NCBI RefSeq assembly: GCF_963675165.1 | Contig: NC_087388.1 | Location: 1,032,800 to 1,096,799 of the forward strand | DNA length: 64,000 nt | DNA from: Halichondria panicea | Taxonomy: Eukaryota > Porifera > Demospongiae > Suberitida > Halichondriidae | Direction of reading: 5' to 3' | Part shown: positions 28,049 to 40,172 of the stretch, in pieces | Layout: each line of letters starts with the position of its first letter | Numbering within the stretch: the stretch's first letter is position 1 | The notes under the pieces: generated by a model | Told to the model about the DNA's origin: nothing | What the model saw: the letters and a program-made list of their open reading frames with translations, nothing else | Databases searched by the model: none | Position numbers and translations under genes: made by a program

Positions 28049-28401
28049 TAGTCGGGCGCCACCGCCCTCTACCGTTGCCCGGAAGGAGGTCGGGGATCAA
28101 GCCTATCCACAGTTTTGTTCTGTTGTTGGAAATCCAACGATTCCACCAGCTCCAATCAGATTGCAGTATCTCAAGGGGATTGATCACACCCACTCAACTG
28201 TACCACGTGTGAATTTTGCACACATTGGATTGACTGAGAGGCGAGGCCAACACCCACTTTAATAAATGATATTCATCGCTATTGGTTAGCACCCACATAG
28301 AATGAATGATATTCATGATACTATTTCGTAACAGGCCAGAACAAAACTGTGGATAGGCTTGATTCCCGACCTCCTTCAAGGAGGGCGGCGGCGCTCGACT
28401 A
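28049..28401. mobile_element. 353-bp Mutator-like MITE
   Basis: The ends are TAGTCGGGCGCCACCGCCCT and the inverted AGGGCGGCGGCGCTCGACTA. The inverted match continues inward (GGAGGTCGGGGATCAAGCC, CTATCCACAGTTTTGTTCTG). The exact 9-bp duplication CTATAGCTG flanks it (28040-28048 and 28402-28410). It starts TAG and ends CTA like the other 9-10 bp duplication elements here. No ORF. Confidence 0.92.
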
Positions 28402-28410
28402 CTATAGCTG

Positions 28411-29471
28411 CTTCAAGCTTCTTAGCTTTTGCTCGACAATGAAGCTTTAACATCAAAATCTGCCACTATTTAAACCAAGATATTGTTGTGTGAAGGCTAT
28501 CTATGCTGTAAATGCAGCACTGTGGCATCCAGGTGAGTAGATATACCTGTGACAAACAAACAAACAAACAAACAGACCAACAGACTACTATACCCGTGGC
28601 CGCCCACGCGCCTCGGGTAACAAACAAACAAACAAACAGACTACTATACTATACCCGTGGCCGCCCACGCGCCTCGGGTAATAAATGCTATAAAAGAAGG
28701 AATAGCCCTTACTATGAAGTCGTGAGAGGTCAAGGCCCGTGGTGTGTCTAAAAGTATACTAAAGCAGTTTGAAGGACTATACTGCAAACGTTTATGAACA
28801 GTAAAGCTTATCCATGGCATGAAACCATTCTATATAGCACTTAGATACATAATAACCAAGTCAAGCAATGTCTTTTGCTGTTTAGGCTTCGCAGCAGGGA
28901 AAGAGAAAAGTTGACATGGAGTAATTCAAGCTATACTCAACAAAAACTAAAAACAGAGTAAAGACAGCGGACTTAGACAAGTTAGAGCTTGTCAGTGGTG
29001 TAAACTTACTTCTCTAGAGTAACCTCCCAGCCTCTGAGTGATTGCTAGTGGATAGGAGAGCTAGAAACAGTTGAAATACAACCAGAGTACGGTCAAAACA
29101 AAAATAATCGCGAGCGCGAAATCATAACGCGGAGTGTTTCAACCATTTACACAGGGAGGCCTGGTCGTTTCCAATCCCCTTCCTTTTCAATCTATGCTTC
29201 AACGCATACAAAAAGAACATGGTAGAATTAGATTTTGGCTATCCTTACACCAAAGCAGAAGTAGCCAGTGAAACCACCATAGAACCAGCCGATTTCTAAA
29301 CTAATATATCCTTTAATTCACATATATAATGTGGGCCAGATAAAAGTTAGATGTGATTCTGAGTCGGTTATGAAGCGCTTGTCATAGACCTTTTGTTATC
29401 CTTGACGTCTCTGGTTAATCCTATCGTCCCATGAATCGGTTCATGCAATTCATCTTGATCGATAAGTTTCA
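28411..29471. other. Intergenic stretch with short tandem copies of a dispersed repeat
   Basis: At 28555-28682 there are two tandem copies of a unit combining (ACAA)n with ACTACTATACCCGTGGCCGC and CCCACGCGCCTCGGGTAA. The same CGTGGCCGCCCACG string occurs at 14259 and, inverted, at 53276. Beyond it I see only unrecognised AT-rich DNA. Confidence 0.45.
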
Positions 29472-29784
29472 CCAAGAGTTCATTAGGAAGAGTACGCAAC
29501 TCCAATAGACTGTACACAAAAAGCATTCCTCAAATCTGACGTCACAGATACTGGCTGTAGTAACCGCAACTAGCAGGAAAGGCAATGAATAAAATTAGTA
29601 ACTCATTGCCTTTCCTACTGGCAGTTGTATGAATAACTTTAGTGATAATTATCACAATCATCACTATGTCATTGCAAATTTGATTTCACAGTTTATACAA
29701 CAGCATGTGGTTGCGACGTGAGGTTGGAGAAACGCCCCCTATGGTTTTAAGTGGAGTTGCGTACTCTTCCTAATGAACTCTTGG
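29472..29784. mobile_element. 313-bp inverted-repeat MITE
   Basis: The left end CCAAGAGTTCATTAGGAAGA and onward to GCAACTCCA (29472-29504) is perfectly mirrored at 29752-29784. TTTCA flanks both ends (29467-29471 and 29785-29789), a possible 5-bp target duplication. An inner hairpin around GGAAAGGCAATGA (29575-29620) lies between the arms. No coding capacity. Confidence 0.72.
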
Positions 29785-31000
29785 TTTCATTAATCTAGCT
29801 AGGGATAGGTTAAACACCAATTATCTGTAATCAACTACAATCGATTTTAAATAAGTCCAAAATCAATCGTAGAAAATGGATTGTCAAAGATTACTCGAAA
29901 TCAATTGTTAAAAATCAATTGTCAAAAATTGAGATCATATCAAATGCACACGCCAGTTACATTCCAGGGGCGGATCTAGCAGGTAGCAGAGGGTGCTCAA
30001 GCACCCCCCTGACCTTGGACAAATAATTACTTTGTGTCTCACTCATTGGCTGTGGAAGTCACTCTTCTAGCTAACTGAGTAGCTGTAGACCTATCTATTA
30101 CAGTATTGTCTTTGATAAAAGCTTGACTTGTGCACTGCAGTGCAGACTAGACTCGACAAATAAATCAGTTTATTGCTTTTTAATAAGTGCTGACATCAGC
30201 GTTTTACATTCAAATTGCACAGGAAGCGACTCATCACCGACTGTGCAGATATTTTTCCATATTGCACACCCAGAAGTATTATTGCACACTTGTTATTGCA
30301 CACTAGGAAGTGATTCTTATTTAGAATAAAACGTTTTCAGCAGTGAGAGAACAAGAAAAACATAGTTTACACACTTATAATCATGCATTGCAATGTTTAT
30401 CAGTCTCTTTTCTTGTTTTCTGATGCTCTGTATCACTTCTGTGCTCTTTTTGCAGTGAAGCTGAGGGTCAGGAGGTTGTCAGTATTCATATTTAATGCAT
30501 CAAACAGGCATCAGTGTTGGGAGTGGGTGCTTTGAGCGGAGTATTGCACATGTAGAAGTGTACTGCACCACCATATAAGCCTGTTCAGGCTTGTATAAAG
30601 TCGTTTTGGCTTCAAAAACGGTTGTCACACTTTTCTTCAGTTATAGCGGTGCATGTTTCCTCTTCTGATACACTGGAGCCACTGGAGCATGATAGAAAGC
30701 AAGCACATGCTGTTTATCCTTCAGAACTATCCATTTTCAAAACGGGTTGCTGGTTGTCAACGTTTTTCTTGTCTTTTTTTCTTGTCTGTTCTCTACAAAA
30801 TCTTTAAGTAGCCTTCTGCAAGCTCTCTTGGTGTTCTAGAGTCTTATTTCTTTGTCTTTCTAGCTGTTTTCTTTCTCTTAAACTCGTCTTCAACTGGGAG
30901 AACTCAATTTTGTTGCTACGCATTCTTCTGGTTGATAAAGCAACCGCATGTTGCACATGCGCAGATTCAACCTGCATTTTGGTTGCCAAGCAATAAATGC
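29785..31000. other. Upstream region of copy C without supported genes
   Basis: It contains a low-complexity run with repeated AATCAATTGT (29825-29940) and a lone GGGGCGGATCTAGC...GGTGCTCAAGCACCCCCCT end near 29967-30015 that resembles repeat ends at 60048 and 63090. The remaining sequence is not recognised. Confidence 0.4.
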
Positions 31001-31123
31001 ATTATCCCATGGATACTGATGATTATCACTCGTCCGTGCCTAGTAACTGTCACTCGTGCCTTGCAGGCACTCGTGCAGTTACTGGCACAGACTCGTGATA
31101 ATCTTCAGTATCCATAGGATAAT
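31001..31123. mobile_element. 123-bp foldback repeat, with a half copy at 31484-31565
   Basis: ATTATCCCATGGATACTGAT at 31001 pairs with the complement ending at 31123, and GATTATCAC/GTGATAATC pairs within. A second, one-armed copy (AATAAATGCATTATCC...GGATACTGATGATG...GCCTAGTAACTGTCACTCGT) sits at about 31484-31565, close to the copy C start. Confidence 0.65.
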
Positions 31124-31695
31124 ATCATAATAGAGTATAGAGTGCAAGGAACCTGTGCAATGCAAACCACACCTAATTAAAAAAATTATTAATGTCACAT
31201 GATATCGCACCCACCGGAAATGATGTCAAAAGGGCGTAACTCTTGATTTTCGCGCTCTACCGCGCGGGACGCTCCTTGCCTCTCTTGCTCAGCACCTTAC
31301 CTACCACTTTTTCTAGATGCATTCTGTTGCAAACGGCGTTCCATATGCTATATTCTAACAGCAAATCCTCCTCAGGAAAAACGGTAATCTGTGCCTAATA
31401 ATTAATTTGTTGTTCGATCTTGCGTAACAGACACAGCAACTTACTATAGTACACTTACTAGAATTGGTTTCCAAACAATAAATGCATTATCCTAGCTTAT
31501 CCCATGGATACTGATGATGATTATCACTAGTATGTGCCTAGTAACTGTCACTCGTGCCTTGCAGGATTGTAACGTACGTGCTTGCATATCGTTTGCGATA
31601 ATTCACTAACACAATTAAATTGTATAATTTTGTAAAAGCTACTCTATATAGTATAACACTTTAAATTATTTTTCATCAGTGCCGTAGTCGTGGAA
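31124..31695 (+). other. Immediate 5' region of copy C
   Basis: Unlike copies A, B and D, this flank does not contain the shared CAATAGCACTA to GTCACACAGAG segment. A possible splice acceptor TTTTTCATCAG ends at about 31679, sixteen bases before the conserved ATG. Copy C may therefore have a separate promoter or an upstream non-coding exon. No promoter element is assigned. Confidence 0.4.
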
Positions 31696-34600
31696 ATGGC
31701 TGATGACAGCCAATCATGTGACACTCCCCTACACACTGCTGCAAGCCGTGGGGACTTAGATGAAGTCAGAAAGCTTTTGATAACAAAGCAATATGAATTG
31801 GATGCCAGAAACTCACACAACCAAACATCTCTTCATCTCGCATGTGCTAATGGTCACCTCGATACGGTTTGGACACTAGCCAATGATTTTGGTGCTGACA
31901 TAGGAGCTATTGATAATGACAGAAATACACCATTGCTCTTTGCTGCTAAGAACAAACATGTGCAAATAATTATCATGTTGGTTCTATTATCAATGCTTGG
32001 TAGACGCCTCTCTAATGGAAGAAGACAGTCATGTTCCTTTAGCTGTAGTCAGATTGATTCACATCATTCTAAAATCTTTGAAGATGTCTTGTTTGAGTAT
32101 TACAATGATTCTGAAGCAGTGGAGAAAACTATGCTGATGATATCCAAATTCTTTCTTGATCAGTGTATCGATTTCAAACATTATAATGATGAAGGCTTCT
32201 CTATATTGTTTGTAGCTGCATCACTTGGTCTCAAAGACTTGATTGGTCGGTTAGTCACAGAGAAGAAAGCAGACCTGAATATTAAGGGCTTCCGTGGTTT
32301 GTCTATTCTCCACTGTGCCTGCTTTGGAGGACATGTACTACTCGTGGAGAGTCTTATTTCAGAACATGTTATGGACCTTTCTGTGAAAGACAAATATGGG
32401 CACTCAGTTTTGCATTATGCTGTAATAAAAGGGGTTCCATATTCATGCACTGGTGGCTGTTTAAAGCTAATGGACAAACTGATCATGGAATATGACCTCA
32501 ATCCCGCAGATAAAGATAACGATGGTAACACAGCTCTACATATTGCAGCCATGAAAGGACAAGTAGAAACAGTTAGACACCTGATCAGTAAGCACAGTGC
32601 TGATATTTACACCATTAATAATAAGAACAATACTCCATTGATGCTAGCTGCACTGAATGGTCGTGCCCATGTTTTGGATGCGTTCGTCAAAGAATTCAAC
32701 AGCAGTTGTCATGTCCGAAGTTACAACGGCTGTACTCTTCTTCACCACGCATGCGAGGGTGGCCATACAAAAATGATAGACGCACTGGTAACAGAATATG
32801 GCCTTAATCCCGAAGATAAAGATGGTAAAGGAAATACACCTCTACATATTGCAGCCATAAATGGACATGTTGAAACAGTGAGACACCTGATCAGTAAGCA
32901 CAGTGCTGATGTTGATTGCATTAATAAAACGAAGAGTACTCCATTGATGCTAGCTGTACTTAGTGGTCATGCCCATGTTTTGGATGCCTTAGTCAAAGAA
33001 TTCAACAGCAGTTGTCATGTCCGAAGTTACAACGGCTGTACTCTTCTTCACCATGCATGCGAGGGTGGCCATACAAAAATGATAGACACACTGGTAACAG
33101 AATATGGCCTTAATCCTGAACATAAAAATGGTAAAGGAAACACATCTCTACATATTGCAGCCATGAAAGGACATGTTGAAGCAGTGAGACACCTGATCAG
33201 TAAGCACAGTGCTGATGTTGATTGCATTAATAAAACGAAGAGTACTCCACTGATGCTAGCTGTACTTAGTGGTCATGCCCATGTTTTGGATGCGTTCGTC
33301 AAAGAATTCAACAGCAGTTGTCATGTCCGAAGTTACAACGGCTGTACTCTTCTTCACCACGCATGCAAGGGTGGCCATACAAAAATGATAGATGCACTGG
33401 TAATGGAATATGGCCTTAATCCTAAAGATAGAGATGGTAAAGGAAATACACCTCTACATATTGCAGCCATAAATGGACATGTTGAAGCAGTGAGACACCT
33501 GATCAGTAAGCACAGTGCTGATGTTGATTGCATTAATAAAACGAAGAGTACTCCACTGATGCTAGCTGTACTTAGTGGTCATGCCCATGTTTTTGATGCG
33601 TTAGTCAAAGAATTTAACAGCAGTTGTCATGTTCAAAATTACAGTGATCGTACTCTTCTTCACCAAGCATGTGATTGTGGCCATATAAAACTTATAGACA
33701 AACTGGTAATGGAATATGGCCTCAGTCCCAAAGATAGAAATTGTAAAGGAAACACACCTCTACATATTGCAGCTTCGAAAGGACATGTTGAAACAGTGAA
33801 ACACCTGATCAGAAATCACAAAGTTGAAACCAATATCACTAACAATAAGAACTCTACCCCATTGTGTTTAGCAGCTAAAGGTGGGCACCAGGTTGTGCTT
33901 CATGCTCTGATTGAAGAGTTCCATTGCAGTCCACATATAAGAGGCTACAATGGTCGAACTCTGCTTCATTATGCTTGCAAATATGGCCATATAGAAACAT
34001 TAAACAATTTAGAATTAAAATATAAGGTGGATCCAACAATCAGAGACAACGATGGGAACACACCTCTTCATATTTTGTGTCGTACACGGTATACTGAAGA
34101 AGGGAAGCTCAGAACAGTGCTTTGCGAATACCAGTGCTGGACAGTGTTTAAAGTTAATAATGATGGCAACACACCTCTTCACACTGCAGCTAAATATGGG
34201 CAAGTTCATTGTGCACGCTTACTATTGCAGAAATGCAATGCTCCCCTTTTTGTGCGAAATAAGTATGAAGAGACTGCCCTTGATGTAGCTAAAGCTCAGA
34301 AAAGTCAGGAAATCATTACCATTTTCAAAAATGATCATTCTGAAATCCAGTCAATCTACCGGCAACTAGACAAACTTGCTCAGCAGGAGTTTGGTGGTGT
34401 AAAGAACCTCACCAGAATATTTGTTGTAGGTCATTCAGGTGCAGGGAAGTCCACGCTTGTTGAAACTATTAAAAAAGAAGGTTTCTTTAGCTACTTTAGC
34501 ACATCAACTGTTGCCCCTCACACTGCAGGCATTGTTCCAAGTACTTATGACAGTAGTGCTTATGGAAGAATGATACTCTATGATTTTGCTGGTAATTCCG

Positions 34601-36946
34601 AGTACTACTCCTCACACGCTGCAATCATGGAGTCAATCAACACATCGAAAGGAAGTAATATATATTTGATAATTTGTGATTTGAGTAAAGGTGAAGAAGC
34701 TGCTGCCACTAAATACAGCTATTGGCTTTCATTTCTATCATACAATATTAAACAATTCTCAAACACAATTATCCTACCAGTGGGAAGCCATGCTGATGTC
34801 ATTAATATAACGTCAATGGAACGAGTATTATATGTGCTTGACAGTGTATCTCAAAAGTTTTGTAGCAGCTCCAAGATTGATGATTTTTATATAGAACAAA
34901 GTATTGCTCTCGATTGTCGTAAACGAGGTGCTGTAGTGAATGACATAAAGAAACTTACAAAGCACTCGAGATTCTCGAAAAATGTATCCCCCATCGGACT
35001 TTCTCCAGAGACGAGTGTTCTCTTGGGATTGTTGAAAAAAGACTTTGAACACATTCCTTGCAAAGTGAGCTGCCTCATCTCTCACATAGAAGATACTGGA
35101 ATTCCGCTGCCACTAAATTCTTCATTACTATACACTCTCATAAGAGAGTTACATGATTTGGGTCTACTAATGGTGATAGAGAGAGAAGGGGACTCCATTG
35201 GGAACCACATAATCATTCTCAAGATATCAATATTCACATCAGATGTGCACAAAAAACTTTTTTCAGAGTCTGCTAGAGCTGACCTCACCAAGGACATTGA
35301 TCCACTCAAGTTCAGCGTAGGCATTATTCCAGAATCACTACTGAAAATAGTACTGCCAGAGCACATCACTAAAGAAAGTCTACTTAAGCTGCAGTACTGT
35401 CACGAAATTGAGAATTTGTACGTGGAAGAGGACCACACTCTTTCTCAACTCACTTCTAGGCCAGTCCCAACAAACACTGCCAATACAGAGAAATTTCATT
35501 TATTTTTTCCTGCTTTATGTGATCTCAAGCTCGGCGAAATTCAATGGCCAAAATCCGAAGGTGATATGATTACTTTAGGATGGTATGCTAAATGTGATGG
35601 TGACAGATTCGACTATTTCCCAACAAGATTTCTCCATGTGCTTATTGTTCACCTCTCTCACAACTTCGCATTAAAACAAAACCTGCCAACAAGTCACAGA
35701 CCCTCTTTAGTAAGTGAGTCTTCTAGTGATAATAGTTTTTTGATTGCGGAGGTATGTGCTGCCAATCCTCGCTGTCGTGTCTGGTCGACTGGTCTGCATT
35801 GGCTTATGAAGAATGGAGTGGAGGTATTTGTCGATATGCCTAAAGACGCTGATAGTAAAGATCTGATTGTACTAGCAAGAAGTGACATTGAAGATAAAGT
35901 TGAATGTTCCAACACTCTGCAACTAGTTATTCAGAAGGTAGTCGAAATAAAAGTTGAATTCTGTGCTAGTATAGTGCCAACTGTTTACCTTCTTGATCCG
36001 AGCAACCTTAAGGATGAACCTTTTACGAATGCTAGCAATGCACCTAAATATGCTCTAATCGATATCGAAAAGGCACTAGCAGAAGGCACTAAGCGAGTCG
36101 TGGACAATAAAGGACGATGCTTCTCCTCTCAGATCAAAGATTGGATCAGCCCAATATCTTACTGGAGTAAGTACCCATGCATGCACATACATCTTTAATT
36201 GTTATAATTGTTGTTGTACACTTTCACAGAATTGTTGTTTCCGATGGATACCTTCTTGGTTCGTTCTGCTTTGAAAAAAGTATTAGGTACTCAATGGAAA
36301 CTGCTAGGACTAAATCTTTTAATTTCCTGGATTAAACTAGATAACATTGACAATGAAGCATCCTTTCCTGATGGCATTGCTAAGAAAGAAAAAGTAATTC
36401 AACTGTGGATGTCACAAGAACCCACCTGGATAGTGTTGGTAGACGCTCTCAGTCAACCTTCAATTGGATTGTCCCAGAAAGCAAGTCAAATCTCAGTAGA
36501 ACACAGTAAGTACCTCACAATCATTATACCTCATTCCCAGGCCAAGTTTTCGCTTTTATATCGGATGTTCTCATTCAATCAGCAACAATTTGGCCTGGGA
36601 ACGAGGCTAAGCTATAAGCATAATTATGCATACTGCCTCTTTATGCGTAAATTGTATATATAATTATAATTATATAGATGTGCCTCTACAAGAGAAAATC
36701 CTCTGCGAAAACAATTCATCCCTCCATCCTGACGAGGACTTTCTCCAATCATTTGCTGCCATCATTGGCTCTCGATGGCAGTGTCTTGCTTCTCCCCTCT
36801 CCCTCACTTCTGAAGACATTGTGAGCATCAAGAGAGAGACAACCAGACAAGCACTTGTCATGCTACAGAAGTGGGCAGCCAGGGAGACGGCGACTTATGG
36901 TCAGTTGAGAGAGAAACTCTGTACACTCTCTGTGTTTCATATTTGA
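31696..36946 (+). CDS. Copy C: intact ankyrin-Roc-COR-double Death domain protein
   Basis: This is the only family member in the window with no break. Exons 31696-36166, 36230-36505 and 36678-36946 join in phase 1 to 1671 codons plus stop. Residues 1-100 hold three ankyrin repeats, followed by the linker FEDVLFEYYNDSE and further repeats. Five 102-residue modules then follow, the middle three nearly identical. Roc domain: P-loop GHSGAGKST at about 912-920, DFAGNSEYY at 963, PVGSHAD (the NKxD position) ending at 1034. A COR-like region spans about 1090-1480 (LSPETSVLLGLLKKDF, LIRELHDLGLLMVIERE, VWSTGLHWLMKNGVEVFV). Exon 2 encodes a first Death-like domain (TQWKLLGLNL...VIQLWMSQEPTWIVLVDAL). 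Exon 3 encodes a second, clearer one (FLQSFAAIIGSRWQCLASPL, EDIVSIKRE, LQKWAARETATYGQL). Known DAPK1 proteins share the ankyrin-Roc-COR-Death order but have an N-terminal kinase, absent here. An innate-immune or cell-death signalling role is inferred. Confidence 0.9.
32691..33608 (+). repeat. Three near-identical 306-bp ankyrin modules in copy C
   Basis: The string AGAATTCAAC recurs at 32691, 32997 and 33303 and, as AGAATTTAAC, at 33609, giving an exact 306-base period. Bases between these points differ at only a few positions. The tandem triplication is recent and lies wholly inside the reading frame. Confidence 0.93.
36527..36609. mobile_element. Short CAGGCC palindromic element in intron 2 of copy C
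   Basis: CCTCATTCCCAGGCCAAGTT at the left and TTGGCCTGGGAACGAGGCTA at the right form inverted ends of the TAGCCTCG family also seen at 45460, 51070 and 56162. It enlarges the second intron relative to copies A, B and D. No target duplication is obvious. Confidence 0.65.
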
Positions 36947-37349
36947 GAAAAGTTAGTTCATTTATCACAGCAGAAATTTTAGCTATATGTTCCATATTCA
37001 TGCAATGGCGGCCTTTTAAAGCTAATGGACGTAGCTATACGTTATCAATGCACCTATATAGCTTTTTACCAAAATATATCACCTTTAATTATTGTTTGTG
37101 TCACTGAACTATGCTTTGCCATTCATGTTATTACATTTAAGCAACAATAATGCTACACTGCACTTTTAATTTGCATACTGCCCTGCAAATGCAATGCACC
37201 ATACCAACTTCATCAAATCACACTTTTGCACCATACGAATCGCATAATTTTGTTAGCCTACTAGTTTCTTTTATTGTCAATTCTTACTGTCAATGCTTCC
37301 CCCAAGTAACTTTGGTACAGTAACTGCGCAGCTATATAGGTATAGCGAT
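36947..37349 (+). other. 3' flank of copy C
   Basis: It is collinear with the flank of copy A at 8834-9124. No gene is present. Confidence 0.5.
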
Positions 37350-39131
37350 GTACAAACGTTCTGTACAGCTCCAACATTGATGATTTGCAAAGTGTTGCTC
37401 TTGCTCTGTCGTAAACAAGGAACCTCTAATCAGAGTTTGATTCGTTAGCAGTAGTTGAAGAGGTTTGATGAGGGCGATCCTCTCCAAACTAAATACAGTT
37501 GCCACTATTTGAGTTGTTGAATAAGATTTGTAAGTGCGAACTAAGTACCTCCAATCAGACATAAAGAACTTACTTAGAATTATCATCCCCCATCGAACTT
37601 TCCACGGAGACAAGCTCTCTTTCCTGGGATTGTTGAAATACGTTCCAGCTTGCAAAGTAAGCGCTTCCTTATCTCTCACATAGAAATTACACTGCTGTCC
37701 GAAAAGAGTTACATCAACATTCACATTAATGCTAAAGCAGACCTCAACAAACTCATCGATCAACTTAAGCTCAGTGTAGGCATTATTCCAGAATCACTAT
37801 ACTGGAAAGAGTACTACCAGAGTTACATCACAAAGGAAAGTCTACTTAAGCTGCATTACTGTCAAGAAATTGAGAATGTGTACGTGCATGGAAGAAGAAG
37901 ACTACACTCTTTCTCAACTCACTTCGGGGCCAGTACGAACAGAAAGTGCCACTAACGAAAATATTTTCCCTGTTCTATAACTATGATCTCAAGCTCGAGG
38001 AAATTCAATGGCCTAAATCCGTAAAATTACTTTGGGATGGTATGCTAAATGTGATGGTGACAGATTAGACTTCTTCCCAACACAATTTCTTTATGTGCTT
38101 ATCGTTCATCTCTCTCACAACTTTGCTGCATTAAAACAAAGCATGCCAACAAGTCCGCTACAGCTTCCGATTTTTTGATTGTGGATGTATACAGTAACAC
38201 TGCCAATCCTCGCTGTTATGTCTGGTCAACTGGTCGATCTTGCATTGGCTTATGAAAAACGGAGTCAAGGTAATATTTTGTCGATATGCTCAAAGATGCT
38301 GATAGTAAAGAACTGATTGTATTAAAGGATCGAGTGACATCCAAAATGAAGTACCAAAACTCTGTAACTATTTATTCAAAGGTAGTTGAAGCAAAAATGA
38401 AGTTCTATGCTGGCTGTACCTTCTTGATCTGAGCAATATCTTTTAAAAAAATGCAGAAATGCACCTAAATATTCTCATATATAGACCTCATTGATAAAAC
38501 ATTAGCAGAAGGCACTGAGCGAGTCATGGATAAAGAAGGACGATGCTTCTCCTCTCCGATAAAAGATTGGATCAGCCCAACAAGACGGACCATATCTTAC
38601 TGGAGTAAGTTTCACACACAAACACACACACACACATGCAAACATATCTTTAATATTGTCACATGCGAGACGTGTCGCTTATACAGATTTGTTAATCTTC
38701 CTTGGTGAAATTGCTAAGAAAAGAGTATTTTGACCGTGGTTGTCTCAGAAACTCTCCTGGAAAATGTTGGTTGATGCTCTCAGTCAACCTTCAATTGGAT
38801 TGTCCCAGAAAGAAAAGCAAGTCTCACAAGAACACAGTAAGTACCTCATTCATTTATTATGTGCTGTTTACGATTTCAAAATTGCTATTATAGACGTAAC
38901 TCTACAAGAGAAATCCTCAAAAGCAATTCATTTGTCTGTCCTGGCAAGGACTTTCTCCAATCGTTTGCTGCCATCATTGGCTCTCGATGGCAGTGTCTTG
39001 CTTCTCCCCTCTCCCTCACTTCTGAAGACATTGTGAGCATCAAGAGAGAGACAAGAGGAGCAGAGCCGACCAAACAAGCACTCATCATACTGCAGAAGTG
39101 CATGGGAAACCAGACAGACGGCAACTTATGA
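37350..39131 (+). pseudogene. Decayed 5'-truncated family copy with COR and both Death exons
   Basis: It begins at the same family position as the remnant at 9125 (GTTCTGTACAGCTCCAACATTG). The late Roc and COR regions follow, with many indels and an insertion of about 170 bases near 37420-37570. The splice donor after TCTTACTGGA (38599-38605), part of Death domain 1 (with its start deleted), the donor CACAGTAAGTACC and Death domain 2 (FLQSFAAIIGSRWQCLASPL) are still recognisable. The frame is broken repeatedly and the last exon ends early. Its 3' flank resembles that of copy B rather than copy C. Confidence 0.9.
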
Positions 39132-39694
39132 TCAGTTCATATATCTGAGAACTTTAGTATCAGGACAAGTAAATGTACCTGTAGCTACGTTCAATTGCAC
39201 CTATATAACTATTGTTATACGTCACCATGTTTGTGTCTTAGAACTTCAGAATTTATATGGTATTACCTTGTCAATTAAATTATAATTATTTTCAATACAC
39301 CACGCATGCATGCATAGCTATTTATATACCGCAATTATTTATAGTATCATTTGGTTACCTCAATTCTTATCAGTCATTGTTTCCCCAACCAATTTTTGTA
39401 CTAAATAAAGCTATATATAATATAGTTTTCCTATGTCATGACCATGTAGCAATTACGGAAATTCCTTAACATAATGGTCGCAACCATTTGCCGCAGTCTT
39501 GTTTCCTGAGGATGTCTGGTTTCAGTTGGGAAGGGGAAACCATGCATGCAAATACCTCTCAACCATGCTGCTAATTATAATAATTCATGGCTGAATATTA
39601 CGTTTATACTGTTATCACTAAAACTTGACGTACATGCATTGATCGCAAATGTGTGTATTTAACGCTCAAACATGGTCCTATTTTTTATACTGTA
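39132..39694. other. Spacer after the decayed copy
   Basis: The first part matches the 3' flank of copies B and D (GTAGCTACGTTCAATTGCAC, GTCACCATGTTTGTGT, CGCAACCATTTGCC). The rest is AT-rich without a gene. Confidence 0.45.
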
Positions 39695-39696
39695 TA

Positions 39697-39930
39697 CCGT
39701 ATAGCGCGAAATGTTCGAGGGGCTTAATTTTCGCGGATTTCGTGGGTTAGAATTCTATACGAAAATTAAGTCCACGAAAATTATTCTTTAATTAGAATTA
39801 CCTGCTATCGTGCAAATATTTAAAGGCGTGGCTTCCGGTAAGCAGTCATTCCGCGAACATTGTGCAACGAAATGGTTTTTAGAGGCCATTCCACGAAATA
39901 TAAGTGCCTCGAAAATTTCGCGCTATACGG
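39697..39930. mobile_element. TA-flanked MITE, CCGTATAGCGCGAAA family, copy 2
   Basis: A 234-bp relative of the element at 1871-2098, with the same ends and TA on both sides (39695-39696 and 39931-39932). The LTR element begins at the very next base (39933). Confidence 0.82.
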
Positions 39931-39932
39931 TA

Positions 39933-40154
39933 TGTAACCGAGCAACTCTGTGTTGCCTACTTTGCTCTCGTAGATAGCCTACTTTAAAATCAGCTTAGTT
40001 TTCATAGGGTAACCTACTTTAAAATCAGCTCCCAGTAACACAATTCTCTTTTCTACTTAGTCTCTTTCTAACACGAGGTCAGTCACCTGACCTCCCACGC
40101 ACAAAACATACTAATCATAAAAATGATAATAATAATTAGTTCCAGTCTCTCACA
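39933..40154 (-). repeat. 3' LTR of the LTR element
   Basis: A 222-bp repeat, nearly identical to 42561-42782, with TG...CA borders. Confidence 0.93.
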
Positions 40155-40172
40155 TACCTCCCCCCTTCTCTT
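40155..40172 (-). promoter_or_regulatory. Polypurine tract of the LTR element
   Basis: On the minus strand this reads AAGAGAAGGGGGGAGGTA immediately before the 3' LTR, the expected plus-strand primer site. Confidence 0.8.

Larger units (their letters stand above)
26476..29206. repeat. Segment bounded by inverted GATTGGAAACG ends
   Basis: The left border CATAGATTGAAAAGGAAGG followed by GATTGGAAACG (26475-26507) is matched by the inverted string at 29165-29206. The CGCGGAGTGTTTC pair (complementary, near 26529 and 29129) supports an inverted-repeat element about 2.7 kb long, or two related ends. Further single ends of this family occur at 22828-22855, 58755-58775 and 63880-63912. Inside lie the tandem units, the TA-flanked MITE and the 353-bp element listed separately. 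No transposase ORF was found. Confidence 0.5.

Noticed and set aside
32691-33608. CRISPR-like regular repeats
   Set aside because: The 306-bp period is in frame with ankyrin codons and has no unique spacers.
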